Below are positions 24,440-32,697 of a stretch of 64,000 bases of DNA, one piece after another. The notes beneath the pieces were generated by a model. The model had not been told where the DNA came from. It saw only the letters and a program-made list of their open reading frames with translations, and did not search any database. Location: positions 1 to 64,000 of the forward strand of contig NZ_BBJH01000036.1 in NCBI RefSeq assembly GCF_000739775.1, read 5' to 3'. Within the stretch, counting starts at the first letter, position 1, and each line of letters begins with the position of its first letter. The position numbers were made by a program, and so were the translations under genes. This stretch comes from Paraburkholderia heleia NBRC 101817. GTDB taxonomy: Bacteria; Pseudomonadota; Gammaproteobacteria; Burkholderiales; Burkholderiaceae.

Positions 24440-26467
24440 ATGTCCAACATTTTCTCGATCGGTCTGAGCGGCCTGCAGGCGGCGCAGATTGGTATCTCGA
24501 CCACCGGCGAGAACATCAGCAACTCGACGACCGCGGGCTACACCGTCGAGAAGCCGGTGTACCAGGAATCGGCGGGGCAGTACACGTCGAACGGCTACCT
24601 CGGCAGCGGCGTCACCACCGCGACCGTGCAGCGCGCCTACAGCCAGTACCTCACGACGGCCGTCAACAATGCGCAGACGGCCAGCAGTTCGTACACGGCT
24701 TCGTACAACCTCGCCACGCAACTCTCGAACCTCGTGGGCAGCCCGACCTCGGGCATCGCCACCGCGATCACGAACTTCTTCACGGGCCTGCAGAACGTCT
24801 CGAATTCGCCTTCGGATACCGCAGCGCGGCAAACCGTGCTCTCCGACGCGCAGACGCTCGCCACCCAGATCAACGCCGCGAGCCAGCAGTACGACGCGAT
24901 GCGCCAGAGCGTGAACACGCAGCTCACGAGCGCGGTCTCGCAAATCAACACCTACACGCAGCAGATCGCGAGCCTCAATGCGCAGATCACGTCCGCGAGC
25001 GCGAGCGGCCAGCAGCCGAACCAGTTACTCGATCAGCGCGATCAAGCCGTGGCGAATCTCTCGCAGCTGGTGGGCGTGCAGGTCGTGCAGGGCAGCACCG
25101 GCTACAGCGTTTTCCTCGGCAACGGCCAGCCGCTCGTGGTGAGCAGCCAGAGCTACAACCTCGGCACGCAGCCGTCGAGCACCAACCCGCAAGAGCTGGC
25201 CGTGACGTGGCAGGGCCTGAACGGCGCGAGCCCCGCGTCGCAAGGCGCGCCGCAGGTGCTGTCGTCGGCCGCGCTGCAAGGCGGCACCGTGGGCGGCCTG
25301 GTCTCGTTCGTTTCGACCACGCTCGATCCGGCGGAGTCGCAGCTGGGCGCGATCGTGACGAGCTTCGCCGCGCAGGTGAACTCGCAGAACGCACTCGGTC
25401 TCACGCTCTCGGGCGGCCCCGGCGGCAATCTGTTCACGGTGGGCAACCCGCTCGTCACGGCCAGCTCGACGAACCCCGACGCGCAGACCACGGTAAGCGC
25501 GACGCTCACGAACAGCACGCAGCCGCTCACCGACAACTACAAGCTGAGCTACGACGGCACGAACTGGAACCTCACCGACACGACGACGAATTCGCTGGTC
25601 GCCACCCAGCCGAACGGCGCCGCGCCGATCACGATCGGCGGCTTCTCGATCACGCCTTCGGGCACGGTGAGCGCGGGCGACTCGTTCATGATCCAGCCGA
25701 CGGCCGGCGCACTCGCGAGCTTCTCGGTCGCGACCAGCGACCCCGCGGCCATCGCGGCGGCCACGCCGGTGGTCGTTTCGGCGGCCACCACCAACGCGGG
25801 CACGGCCAACGTCACGCAAGGCGCGGTGGGCGCCGGCTATTCGACGACGAACCTGCCGGTCACGCTCACCTACAACCAGGCGGCGGGCACGCTGACCGGC
25901 CTGCCCAACGGCACGACCGTCACGATTACGACGCCGGGGTCGACCACCACCAGCACCGTGACGATCAACAGCGCCGCGACGCCGCCTGTGACCGGCGTGC
26001 CCTACGATCCGACCACGGGCGCAACCTATACCATCACGAACCTCACGGATTCGGCCGGCGCGAACGCCACCGCGACCAACGTGAGCTTCACGATGACCGG
26101 CACGCCCTCGAACAAGGACACGTTCACCGTGGCGGGCAACAAGAGCGGCACGCAGGACGGCCGCAACGCGCTCGCGCTCGCGAACCTCACGTCGAGCACG
26201 GCGTACACGGGGTCGACCACGCTGACCTCGGCGTATGCGAACTACGTCAACACGATCGGCAACACCGCCAGCCAGCTGAAGGCGTCGAACACGTCGCAGC
26301 AGTCGCTCGTGACGCAGCTCACTTCGCAGCAGCAGTCGGTGCAGGGTGTGAACCTCGACGAGGAGGCCGCCAACCTGCTGCAGTATCAACAGCTCTATCA
26401 GGCCAACAGCAAGGTGATCCAGACGGCGGCGTCGCTGTTCCAGACCCTGATCGGCATTCTCCAGTGA
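24440..26467 (+). CDS. flgK: FlgK, hook-filament junction protein 1
   Basis: 675-residue HAP1. The N terminus has IGLSGLQAAQIGISTTGENISNSTTAGYT and the FFTGLQNVSNSPSDTAARQTVLSDAQTLATQI segment; the C terminus has GVNLDEEAANLLQYQQLYQANSKVIQTAASLFQTLIGIL. It is over 100 residues longer than enteric FlgK (about 547), mainly through a Thr/Gly/Asn-rich central section (roughly 330–580). Its export chaperone FlgN is encoded at 12849–13292. Confidence 0.96.
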   Translation: MSNIFSIGLSGLQAAQIGISTTGENISNSTTAGYTVEKPVYQESAGQYTSNGYLGSGVTTATVQRAYSQYLTTAVNNAQTASSSYTASYNLATQLSNLVGSPTSGIATAITNFFTGLQNVSNSPSDTAARQTVLSDAQTLATQINAASQQYDAMRQSVNTQLTSAVSQINTYTQQIASLNAQITSASASGQQPNQLLDQRDQAVANLSQLVGVQVVQGSTGYSVFLGNGQPLVVSSQSYNLGTQPSSTNPQELAVTWQGLNGASPASQGAPQVLSSAALQGGTVGGLVSFVSTTLDPAESQLGAIVTSFAAQVNSQNALGLTLSGGPGGNLFTVGNPLVTASSTNPDAQTTVSATLTNSTQPLTDNYKLSYDGTNWNLTDTTTNSLVATQPNGAAPITIGGFSITPSGTVSAGDSFMIQPTAGALASFSVATSDPAAIAAATPVVVSAATTNAGTANVTQGAVGAGYSTTNLPVTLTYNQAAGTLTGLPNGTTVTITTPGSTTTSTVTINSAATPPVTGVPYDPTTGATYTITNLTDSAGANATATNVSFTMTGTPSNKDTFTVAGNKSGTQDGRNALALANLTSSTAYTGSTTLTSAYANYVNTIGNTASQLKASNTSQQSLVTQLTSQQQSVQGVNLDEEAANLLQYQQLYQANSKVIQTAASLFQTLIGILQ

Positions 26468-26478
26468 GGCGCTGACCC

Positions 26479-27723
26479 ATGCGTATCGCGACTTCCCAGA
26501 TTTTTTCCTCCAGTCTGTCCACGATGGAGAACCAGCAGGCTCAGCTCCTTCAGGTCCAGCAGCAGATCTCGACCGGCGTGGCGATTTCGAACCCGGCCGA
26601 CAATCCGCTCGGCGCCGCGCAGGCCGTGACGCTTTCCGCCACGAGCGCGACGCTCACGCAGTACTCGTCGAACCAGACCACGGCGCTCACCGCGCTGCAG
26701 CTCGAGGACACGACGCTCACGAGCGTGACGAGCACGATGCAGAGCATCCACTCGCTCATCATCGAAGCGCAGAACGGTTCGCTCACGGACCAGGCGCGCC
26801 AGGCGATCGCCCAGCAGATGCAAGGCGACCGCAACCAGCTGCTCACGCTCGCCAATACCACGGATGGCGCGGGCAACTACATCTTCTCCGGCTTCCAGAG
26901 CACCTCGCAGGTGTTCTCGAACAAGTCGGGCGGCGGCGTGACCTACAACGGCGACGCGGGCCAGCGCGTGATGCAGGTGGCCGGCACGCGCAACATCGCG
27001 GTGGGCGACACGGGCACCGCGGTGTTCCAGAGCGTGCAGGCCGTGGGGTCGGCCAACGTGGCCTCGGGCAGTTCGTCGAACAAGGGCACGGGCGTGATCA
27101 GCGGCGTGACGGTGACGGATCCGACCCAGGCGACCAACAACGACAACTATTCGATTGCGTTCGCTAACGACCCGACCACGGGCGCGCTCACCTACACGGT
27201 GACCGACAACAGCGTCAGCCCGGCAACCACGACGACCCCGGCCACCTACACCGAAGGCAATGCGATCGCGCTCGGCTCGGGCATGAGCGTGACGATGTCG
27301 GGCACGCCCGCCGCGGGCGACGCGTTCTCGGTCACGCCCGCCACGGCGTCGCAGAATACGGACGTGTTCGCGAGCATCGACAGCATCATCGCTGCGCTGA
27401 ACACGCCGACGAGCGGCTCCCAGGCCGCCGTCGCCAATCTCAACAACGCGTTGAACACCGGTCTCACGCAGGTCGGCAACTCGCTCTCGAACGTGATCAC
27501 GGTGCAGGCTTCCGTGGGCGGCCGCGAGCAGGAGGTGAAGGCGCTGCAAACGGTCACGTCGACCAACTCGCTGCAGGTCACCTCGAACCTGGCCGACCTC
27601 ACGAGCACCGACACGGTGGCCGCGATCAGCCAGTTCGAGCAGCTCTCGAATGCGCTCACGGCTTCGCAGAAGAGTTTTGCGGCCACGCAGAATCTCTCGC
27701 TGTTCCAGTACATCAATCCTTGA
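26479..27723 (+). CDS. flgL: FlgL, hook-filament junction protein 3
   Basis: 414-residue HAP3, about 100 residues longer than enteric FlgL. The N terminus has MRIATSQIFSSSLSTMENQQAQLLQVQQQISTGVAISNPADNPLGA; a flagellin-like core follows, with GNYIFSGFQSTSQVF. The extra length is a central Thr/Ser-rich insert (~190–290). The C terminus is flagellin-like (TDTVAAISQFEQLSNALTASQKSF…NLSLFQYINP). It lies eleven bases after flgK and is followed by a terminator. Confidence 0.95.
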   Translation: MRIATSQIFSSSLSTMENQQAQLLQVQQQISTGVAISNPADNPLGAAQAVTLSATSATLTQYSSNQTTALTALQLEDTTLTSVTSTMQSIHSLIIEAQNGSLTDQARQAIAQQMQGDRNQLLTLANTTDGAGNYIFSGFQSTSQVFSNKSGGGVTYNGDAGQRVMQVAGTRNIAVGDTGTAVFQSVQAVGSANVASGSSSNKGTGVISGVTVTDPTQATNNDNYSIAFANDPTTGALTYTVTDNSVSPATTTTPATYTEGNAIALGSGMSVTMSGTPAAGDAFSVTPATASQNTDVFASIDSIIAALNTPTSGSQAAVANLNNALNTGLTQVGNSLSNVITVQASVGGREQEVKALQTVTSTNSLQVTSNLADLTSTDTVAAISQFEQLSNALTASQKSFAATQNLSLFQYINP

Positions 27724-27743
27724 TCGCGGGGCGTTGAGTGGGG

Positions 27744-27773
27744 AAAAGAAAGCGGACTTCGGTCCGCTTTTTT
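27744..27773. terminator. terminator between flgL and fliR
   Basis: AAGCGGAC–TTCG–GTCCGCTT (27750–27769), an 8-bp stem with the very stable TTCG tetraloop, followed by T's on the plus strand and preceded by an A-rich run (AAAAGAAA) that gives T's on the minus strand. It can end both flgKL and the fliLMNOPQR transcript. Confidence 0.92.
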
Positions 27774-27816
27774 ATTGCCCTGCACCTGCACCTGCACGCG
27801 CTGTGCAAAACCCGCT

Positions 27817-28608
27817 TCAACCGGCTGGCTTCAACCCGGCGGCCACGCGGCCCATCTGATCGATGCCGCTGTCGAACAGGCGCGCGAAGTAGGGAATCAG
27901 GTTGGGCATCATGAGCTGGACGAGCAGCAGGCCCACGAGCATCGTAAGTGCGAAGCCGATCTGGAAGATGCCGATTTGCGGGGCCGCGCGGTTCAGAATG
28001 CCGAGCGACAGATTGGTGATGAGCAGCGCGACCACCACCGGCAGCGAGAGCAGCAGGCCCGAGGTGAGGATCGTCGTGCCGTAGTTGGCGATCAGCTGCC
28101 AGCCCGAGGCGCCGAGCACGCTCGCCGTGACGGGCAGCGTCTGGAACGTGGCGACGAGCGCGGCGATCATCTGCAGATGGCCGTCGAACACGAGGAAGGC
28201 GAGCATCGCCATCATGTTCAGCCAGGAGGAAAGCGCGGGCGTGCTGGTGTTGGCCTGCGGGTCGAAGAAGCTCGCGAAGCCGAGCCCCATGCCGAGGCTC
28301 ATCATGTCGCCGGCCGCGGTCACGACCGCCAGCACGAGCTGCATCGTGAAGCCGAGCGCCACGCCGATCAGGAACTGGTTGACGAGGATCCACACGCCCT
28401 CGGCGGAAAACACCGTGACCTGCGGCATGGCGCCGAGCGTGGGCGCGACGATCAGCGTGATGAAGCCCGCGAGGCCGATTTTCACGCGGGTCGGCACGGA
28501 GCGGTTGCCCAGCACGGGCGCGACCGCCACGAGCGCCAGAATGCGCGTGAACGGCCAGAGGAAGGCCGTGAGCCAGGCGTTGAGCTGCGCGTAGGTGACC
28601 GTAAACAT
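27817..28608 (-). CDS. fliR: FliR, flagellar export gate protein
   Basis: 263-residue membrane protein of the FliPQR export gate. Family segments: LNAWLTAFLWPFTRILALVAVAPVLGNRSVPTRVKIGLAGFI, LGFTMQLVLAVVTAAGDMMSLGMGLGFASFFDP and LTMLVGLLLVQLMMP. Several hydrophobic helices are visible throughout. It is the last gene of the fliL–fliR run, 51 bases after fliQ. Confidence 0.95.
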   Translation of the reverse strand: MFTVTYAQLNAWLTAFLWPFTRILALVAVAPVLGNRSVPTRVKIGLAGFITLIVAPTLGAMPQVTVFSAEGVWILVNQFLIGVALGFTMQLVLAVVTAAGDMMSLGMGLGFASFFDPQANTSTPALSSWLNMMAMLAFLVFDGHLQMIAALVATFQTLPVTASVLGASGWQLIANYGTTILTSGLLLSLPVVVALLITNLSLGILNRAAPQIGIFQIGFALTMLVGLLLVQLMMPNLIPYFARLFDSGIDQMGRVAAGLKPAG

Positions 28609-28659
28609 CGTGTGCCGGAAGGGGGCGAAAGCGCGGAGGAGGGGCGGCCGGGGCCGCGC

Positions 28660-28929
28660 CTAGCCTGCGAGCTGCGGAATGCTCGTGAAGATGCGGTGCA
28701 TGTAGTCGAGCATCGTCGTAAGCATCCACGGCCCCGCGATCACGAGCGTGACCGCAATGGCAGCCAGCTTCGGGATGAACGCGAGCGTGGATTCGTTGAT
28801 CTGCGTGGCCGCCTGGAAAAGGCTCACCACGAGACCCACCACGAGCGCGACGAGCAGGAGCGGCGCGGCAAGCAGGAGCGCCACATACATTGCCTCGTGC
28901 GAGAGCGTCATGACCATTTCAGGCGTCAT
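28660..28929 (-). CDS. fliQ: FliQ, flagellar export gate protein
   Basis: 89-residue, two-helix membrane protein of standard length. It begins TPEMVMTLSHEAMYVALLLAAPLLLVALVVGLVVSLFQAATQINE, with the conserved FQAxTQIxE turn, then TLAFIPKLAAI and a second helix. It lies ten bases after fliP. Confidence 0.95.
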   Translation of the reverse strand: MTPEMVMTLSHEAMYVALLLAAPLLLVALVVGLVVSLFQAATQINESTLAFIPKLAAIAVTLVIAGPWMLTTMLDYMHRIFTSIPQLAG

Positions 28930-28939
28930 GTCTGTGTCC

Positions 28940-29785
28940 TCAGGTAAAGCTCTGTGCGAGCGAGCCGATCAGCAGCTGCCAGCCGTCCACCAGCACGAAC
29001 AGCATGAGTTTGAACGGCAGCGAAATCGTCGCGGGCGAGACCATCATCATACCCATCGACATCAGCACGCTCGCCACCACCAGGTCGATGATGAGAAACG
29101 GAATGAAGACCGTGAAGCCGATCTGGAAACCCGTCTTCAGCTCGCTCGTGACGAACGAGGGCACGAGCAGCGTGAGCGGCACGTCCTCGGGTCCCTGCAT
29201 GGGCGCTGCGTGCGAGATGCGCGCGAAGAGCGCGAGATCGGACTCGCGGGTCTGGCGCAGCATGAAGGTCTTGAACGGCGCGACGCCGCGCGCCACGGCG
29301 TCGTCCATCGAAATCGTGCCGGCCGCGAACGGCTTGTAGCCGTCGTTGTAGGCCTTGTCGAGCACCGGCGACATCACGAACAGCGTGAGAAAGAGCGCGA
29401 GGCCCACGAGCACCTGGTTGGGCGGCGTGGTGGTCGTGCCGAGCGCCTGGCGCAACAGCGAGAGAACGATGATGATGCGCGTGAAGCTCGTCATCATCAG
29501 CACCATCGCCGGCAGGAACGACAGCATCGTGAGCAGCAGCATCGTCTGCACGCTCAGCGAGTAGGTCGTGCCGCCGTTCGGGCCCGGGCTCGTATTGAAC
29601 GCGGGCAGGCCTTGCGGGCCGCTCACGCCTTGTGCATGCGCGAGGTGCGGCAGCGCGAGGGCGAAGGCGAGCGCGCCGAGCATCAGCGCGAACGGGCGCG
29701 CCGTTCTGGCGATCTTCGCGAGGGTAGCCGCGCGTGCGCGGACGTCGCCGCCCGCACCCGGCGCGTGAAGGGAACTGCCGTGCAT
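28940..29785 (-). CDS. fliP: FliP, flagellar export gate protein
   Basis: 281-residue FliP with a cleavable signal peptide (hydrophobic FALMLGALAFALALPHLAHA) after an unusually long N-terminal extension; an internal Met just before this segment is an alternative start. Family motifs are SVQTMLLLTMLSFLPAMVLMMTSFTRIIIVLSLLRQALGT, PPNQVLVGLALFLTLFVM, and the C-terminal GFTVFIPFLIIDLVVASVLMSMGMMMVSPATISLPFKLMLFVLVDGW. The ATG abuts the fliO stop without a gap. Confidence 0.94.
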   Translation of the reverse strand: MHGSSLHAPGAGGDVRARAATLAKIARTARPFALMLGALAFALALPHLAHAQGVSGPQGLPAFNTSPGPNGGTTYSLSVQTMLLLTMLSFLPAMVLMMTSFTRIIIVLSLLRQALGTTTTPPNQVLVGLALFLTLFVMSPVLDKAYNDGYKPFAAGTISMDDAVARGVAPFKTFMLRQTRESDLALFARISHAAPMQGPEDVPLTLLVPSFVTSELKTGFQIGFTVFIPFLIIDLVVASVLMSMGMMMVSPATISLPFKLMLFVLVDGWQLLIGSLAQSFT

Positions 29786-30427
29786 TTACTGCGCTCCGCC
29801 GTCGTGACGCATGAAACGCGCGTTGATGCGTTTGTTCGCCTCGCTTTTCAGCGCGTCACGAAAGCGCCGTGCGAAGGTGCCCGAGAGGGCGGGGGCGTTG
29901 GGCGCGGCGGCCGCGACGCCTGCGGGCAGCTCGCCCGCGGGCAGCGTGTGGAGCAGGCGCACGCTGCCGGGCGCGGCGCCCAGCACGAGCCAGGTGTCGC
30001 CGATCTCGACCACGGCCACGCGCTCCTTGCCGCCGAGCGATGCGCCGCCCACGGTCTTCACGAGCGCGTTATGCGGGCCGCCTTGCAGGCCGAGACGCCG
30101 CGCGAGCCAGGCGCAGCCGAACACCACGGCGATCACGAGCGCCAGACCCAGCACCGTCTGCACGACCGCGCCGAACCCGAGCGAGGGGACCGCGCTGCCG
30201 GCGATCACGGCGGAGGCGCCTGACGCACCCGATGCCGCGCGCGCCGCTTCGTTGACCGCCTGAAGGTCGGCGGCCCGCGCGCTCATGACCGCGAAAACGG
30301 CGGCGCCGGCGAGCGAGAGGTGCACGGCGAGGCGCCACGAGAATCGCAGTACGCGCGCGCCGCGGGACAGGCCGGCGCGTCGTGCGTTGGTGCGGGAAGC
30401 GGCGCCGGCAACAGCCTCGGGGTTCAT
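29786..30427 (-). CDS. fliO: FliO, FliP assembly factor
   Basis: 213-residue FliO-type protein that helps assemble FliP. An N-terminal hydrophobic segment (VHLSLAGAAVFAVMSARA) may be a signal peptide. A second membrane helix (AVVQTVLGLALVIAVVFGCAWLARRLG) is followed by the FliO cytoplasmic domain with GGASLGGKERVAVVEIGDTWLVLGAAPGSVRLLHTLP. The sequence is poorly conserved in this family; assignment also rests on its place between fliN and fliP. The ATG overlaps the fliN stop (ATGA). Confidence 0.88.
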   Translation of the reverse strand: MNPEAVAGAASRTNARRAGLSRGARVLRFSWRLAVHLSLAGAAVFAVMSARAADLQAVNEAARAASGASGASAVIAGSAVPSLGFGAVVQTVLGLALVIAVVFGCAWLARRLGLQGGPHNALVKTVGGASLGGKERVAVVEIGDTWLVLGAAPGSVRLLHTLPAGELPAGVAAAAPNAPALSGTFARRFRDALKSEANKRINARFMRHDGGAQ

Positions 30428-30888
30428 CGGTTCAGCTTCCGGATCCGCTCGGACGGCGTGATGATGTCGGTAAGACGGATGCCGAACTTGTCGTTCACGA
30501 CCACCACTTCGCCCTGGGCGATGAGACAGCCGTTCACGAGCACGTCCATCGGCTCGCCGGCCATGCCGTCGAGTTCCACGACCGAGCCTTGCGCGAGTTG
30601 CAGCAGGTTGCGGATGGCGATCTTGGTGCGGCCCAGCTCCACGGTCATCTGGACGGGAATGTCCAGAATCATGTCGATGTCGTTGGCGGTCCGGGTCGAA
30701 TCGACCTTCGAGAGCGGCTGGAACACGGCCGTCGGTTGCGCGGCGGGCGCTTCGTTGCTGTTCTGCTCGGCAAGCGCGCTCGCCCAGTCGTCCATGGAGT
30801 CGGCGCCGGCTTCCTGCGCCGCGGCGTCGAAACCCGGGTCGAGCACCGGCTCGTCTGCGCTCGTGCCGTTGATGTCACTCATATCCAC
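30424..30888 (-). CDS. fliN: FliN, C-ring switch protein
   Basis: 154-residue FliN. The N-terminal ~75 residues are acidic and Ala/Asp-rich; the C-terminal SpoA domain has DIPVQMTVELGRTKIAIRNLLQLAQGSVVELDGMAGEPMDVLVNGCLIAQGEVVVVNDKFGIRLTDI, the family core. It overlaps fliM by 14 bases and fliO by four, so all three are translationally coupled. Confidence 0.95.
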   Translation of the reverse strand: MDMSDINGTSADEPVLDPGFDAAAQEAGADSMDDWASALAEQNSNEAPAAQPTAVFQPLSKVDSTRTANDIDMILDIPVQMTVELGRTKIAIRNLLQLAQGSVVELDGMAGEPMDVLVNGCLIAQGEVVVVNDKFGIRLTDIITPSERIRKLNR

Positions 30889-31879
30889 CTTCCTTCATCG
30901 TGTCGGCTGCGCTGATCATCTTCTGGACCCGCAACGCGTATTGACCATTGAAAATTCCGTAGCCGCACTCCATCACGGGCACGCCGTCCACCTTGGCGGT
31001 GATGTGCTCCGCGATGTTCATGGGCAGCACGTCGCCCTTCTTCATGTTCAGGATCTGCTCGAACGTGACGGGCACCTGCGCGAGGTCGGCCGTGAGCTCG
31101 ACTTCGGCGGCCTGCACCTGCTGCGAGAGCACGCGCACCCAGCGGCGGTCCACGTCGAGCACTTCGCCTTGCAGCGGCGAGGCGAGCACGTCGCGGATCG
31201 GCTCGATCATCGAGTAGGGCATGCAGATATGCAGCGTGCCGCCCGTCGGCCCGAATTCGATCGAGAACTGCGTGACGATCACGATCTCGTTGGGCGTGGC
31301 GACGTTTGCGAACTGCGTATGCATTTCGGAGCGCACGTATTCGAACTGCAGCGGCCGCACGCTTTTCCATGCGCTCGTGTAGTGCTCGAACACGAGATTG
31401 AGCAGCTTGCCGATGATGCGCTGCTCGGTCTGCGTGAAGTCGCGGCCTTCCACGCGCGTGTGAAAGCGCCCGTCGCCGCCGAACAGGTTGTCCACGACGA
31501 AGAACACGAGGTTCGGGTCGAACACGAACAGCGACGTGCCGCGCAGCGGCTTCACGTGCACGAGGTTCAGGTTCGTCGGGATCGGCAGGTTGCGGGTGAA
31601 TTCGCTGTACTTCTGCACGCGCACCGGACCGACCGAGATTTCGGCCGTGCGGCGCATGAAATTGAAGATGCCGACGCGCAAGAGGCGGGCAAAGCGCTCG
31701 TTGATGATTTCGAGGCCGGGCATCCGGCCGCGAACGATCCGTTCCTGCGTCGCGATGTTGTAGGGCCGTACGCCCTGCTTTTCGGAGCCGCCGGAATCGG
31801 AATCGACTTCGCCGGTGACGCCTTTGAGGAGGGCATCGACCTCCTCCTGGGACATGAACTCGTCGTGACCCATCGTCAT
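30875..31879 (-). CDS. fliM: FliM, C-ring switch protein
   Basis: 334-residue FliM, the CheY-P receptor of the motor switch. The N-terminal FMSQEEVDALLKGV is the CheY-binding peptide. The middle domain includes PLEFVR-like RPLQFEYVRSEMHTQFANVATPNEIVIVTQF and the GG motif region FGPTGGTLHICMPYSMIEPIRDVL; a SpoA domain ends the protein. The start is ATG 31879 (GGAGG ten bases upstream), with ATG 31873 an alternative. It lies 40 bases after fliL. Confidence 0.95.
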   Translation of the reverse strand: MTMGHDEFMSQEEVDALLKGVTGEVDSDSGGSEKQGVRPYNIATQERIVRGRMPGLEIINERFARLLRVGIFNFMRRTAEISVGPVRVQKYSEFTRNLPIPTNLNLVHVKPLRGTSLFVFDPNLVFFVVDNLFGGDGRFHTRVEGRDFTQTEQRIIGKLLNLVFEHYTSAWKSVRPLQFEYVRSEMHTQFANVATPNEIVIVTQFSIEFGPTGGTLHICMPYSMIEPIRDVLASPLQGEVLDVDRRWVRVLSQQVQAAEVELTADLAQVPVTFEQILNMKKGDVLPMNIAEHITAKVDGVPVMECGYGIFNGQYALRVQKMISAADTMKEGGYE

Positions 31880-31919
31880 GATGACTGGCCCTCCATCGCG
31901 GGAATCATGTCAGCCACGC

Positions 31920-32423
31920 TCACTGGACGACGAATTCGGTGAACAGCACGTCGTCGACGTGCATCGGCTTCTCGTTCGCGCCCGCAGGCTGCGAGATCAG
32001 CACGGCGAGTTCCGTGGCGAGCGCACGCTTGCCGTCGAGCGGCGCGAGGTCGGAAGGATGCTTGTTCGAGAGCGCGAGCAACAGGCGGCTGCGGATCTCG
32101 GGCATGCGCGCGACGAGCGCGTCCTGGGTCGCCTGGCTGTCGAGCTTGAGCGTGAGGCCGATGCGCAGGTAGTGCGACTCGCCGTCGTCGGACTGCAGAT
32201 TGACGGTCATCGGCTCGAGCGCGTAGTACACGGGCATGGCCGCCGGCGCCGCGGCCGGCGTGGCCGGCGCGCTGGCCGTGTGGCGCGACATGAAAAACCA
32301 CGTCGCGCCGCCCGCCGCCGCAGCGGCGAGGATCGCAATGAGCGCGATGAGGAGAATGCGCTTCATCGGTCCGGGTTTCGCGCTTTGGGGCGCGGCTTGC
32401 TGGGATGCGGTGGTGGTCGCCAT
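31920..32423 (-). CDS. fliL: FliL, basal-body-associated stator protein
   Basis: 167-residue FliL. A single N-terminal membrane helix (RILLIALIAILAAAAAGGATWFFM) is followed by an Ala/Pro linker and the periplasmic domain with MPVYYALEPMTVNLQSDDGESHYLRIGLTLKL and the C-terminal VDDVLFTEFVVQ. FliL associates with stators and supports torque. It is the first gene of the fliLMNOPQR run and is preceded by an FlhDC-type box. Confidence 0.93.
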   Translation of the reverse strand: MATTTASQQAAPQSAKPGPMKRILLIALIAILAAAAAGGATWFFMSRHTASAPATPAAAPAAMPVYYALEPMTVNLQSDDGESHYLRIGLTLKLDSQATQDALVARMPEIRSRLLLALSNKHPSDLAPLDGKRALATELAVLISQPAGANEKPMHVDDVLFTEFVVQ

Positions 32424-32511
32424 GTCGAAAAGTCAGCCTGGATGCTTGCAAGGGTCCGGGGCGCCGACCAGGTGGTCAGTCCGGGCATGCTGCATTGTTC
32501 CGGCTTTTGCC

Positions 32512-32560
32512 TTTCGGCGATGGGAGGAATAGACGGGGGAATTCCGGCTATCTCGTGGTT
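32512..32560 (-). promoter_or_regulatory. FlhDC-type box upstream of fliL
   Basis: On the plus strand GATGG-GAG-GAATAG (32519–32532) and CTATC (32548–32552), with 15 bases between AATAG and CTATC. This fits AA(T/C)G(C/G)–N2-3–AAATA(A/G)CG–N10-12–CG(C/T)TATTT with one mismatch in the left quarter-site. It is the only structured element seen in the 274-base gap between fliK and fliL and lies about 105 bases before the fliL start. Confidence 0.6.
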
Positions 32561-32697
32561 TTGTTGCGCGCCGCGGCAAAGCGGGCGCGCCATGCGAACG
32601 CGGGCCGAACGCAGGCAGCCGCGTGCGCGGCTGCGTTGCCCCAAGGGGCGGGCGGGTCCCGCCGGGGCGAACGGACCGGGAAAGGACCCGGCGCGGG

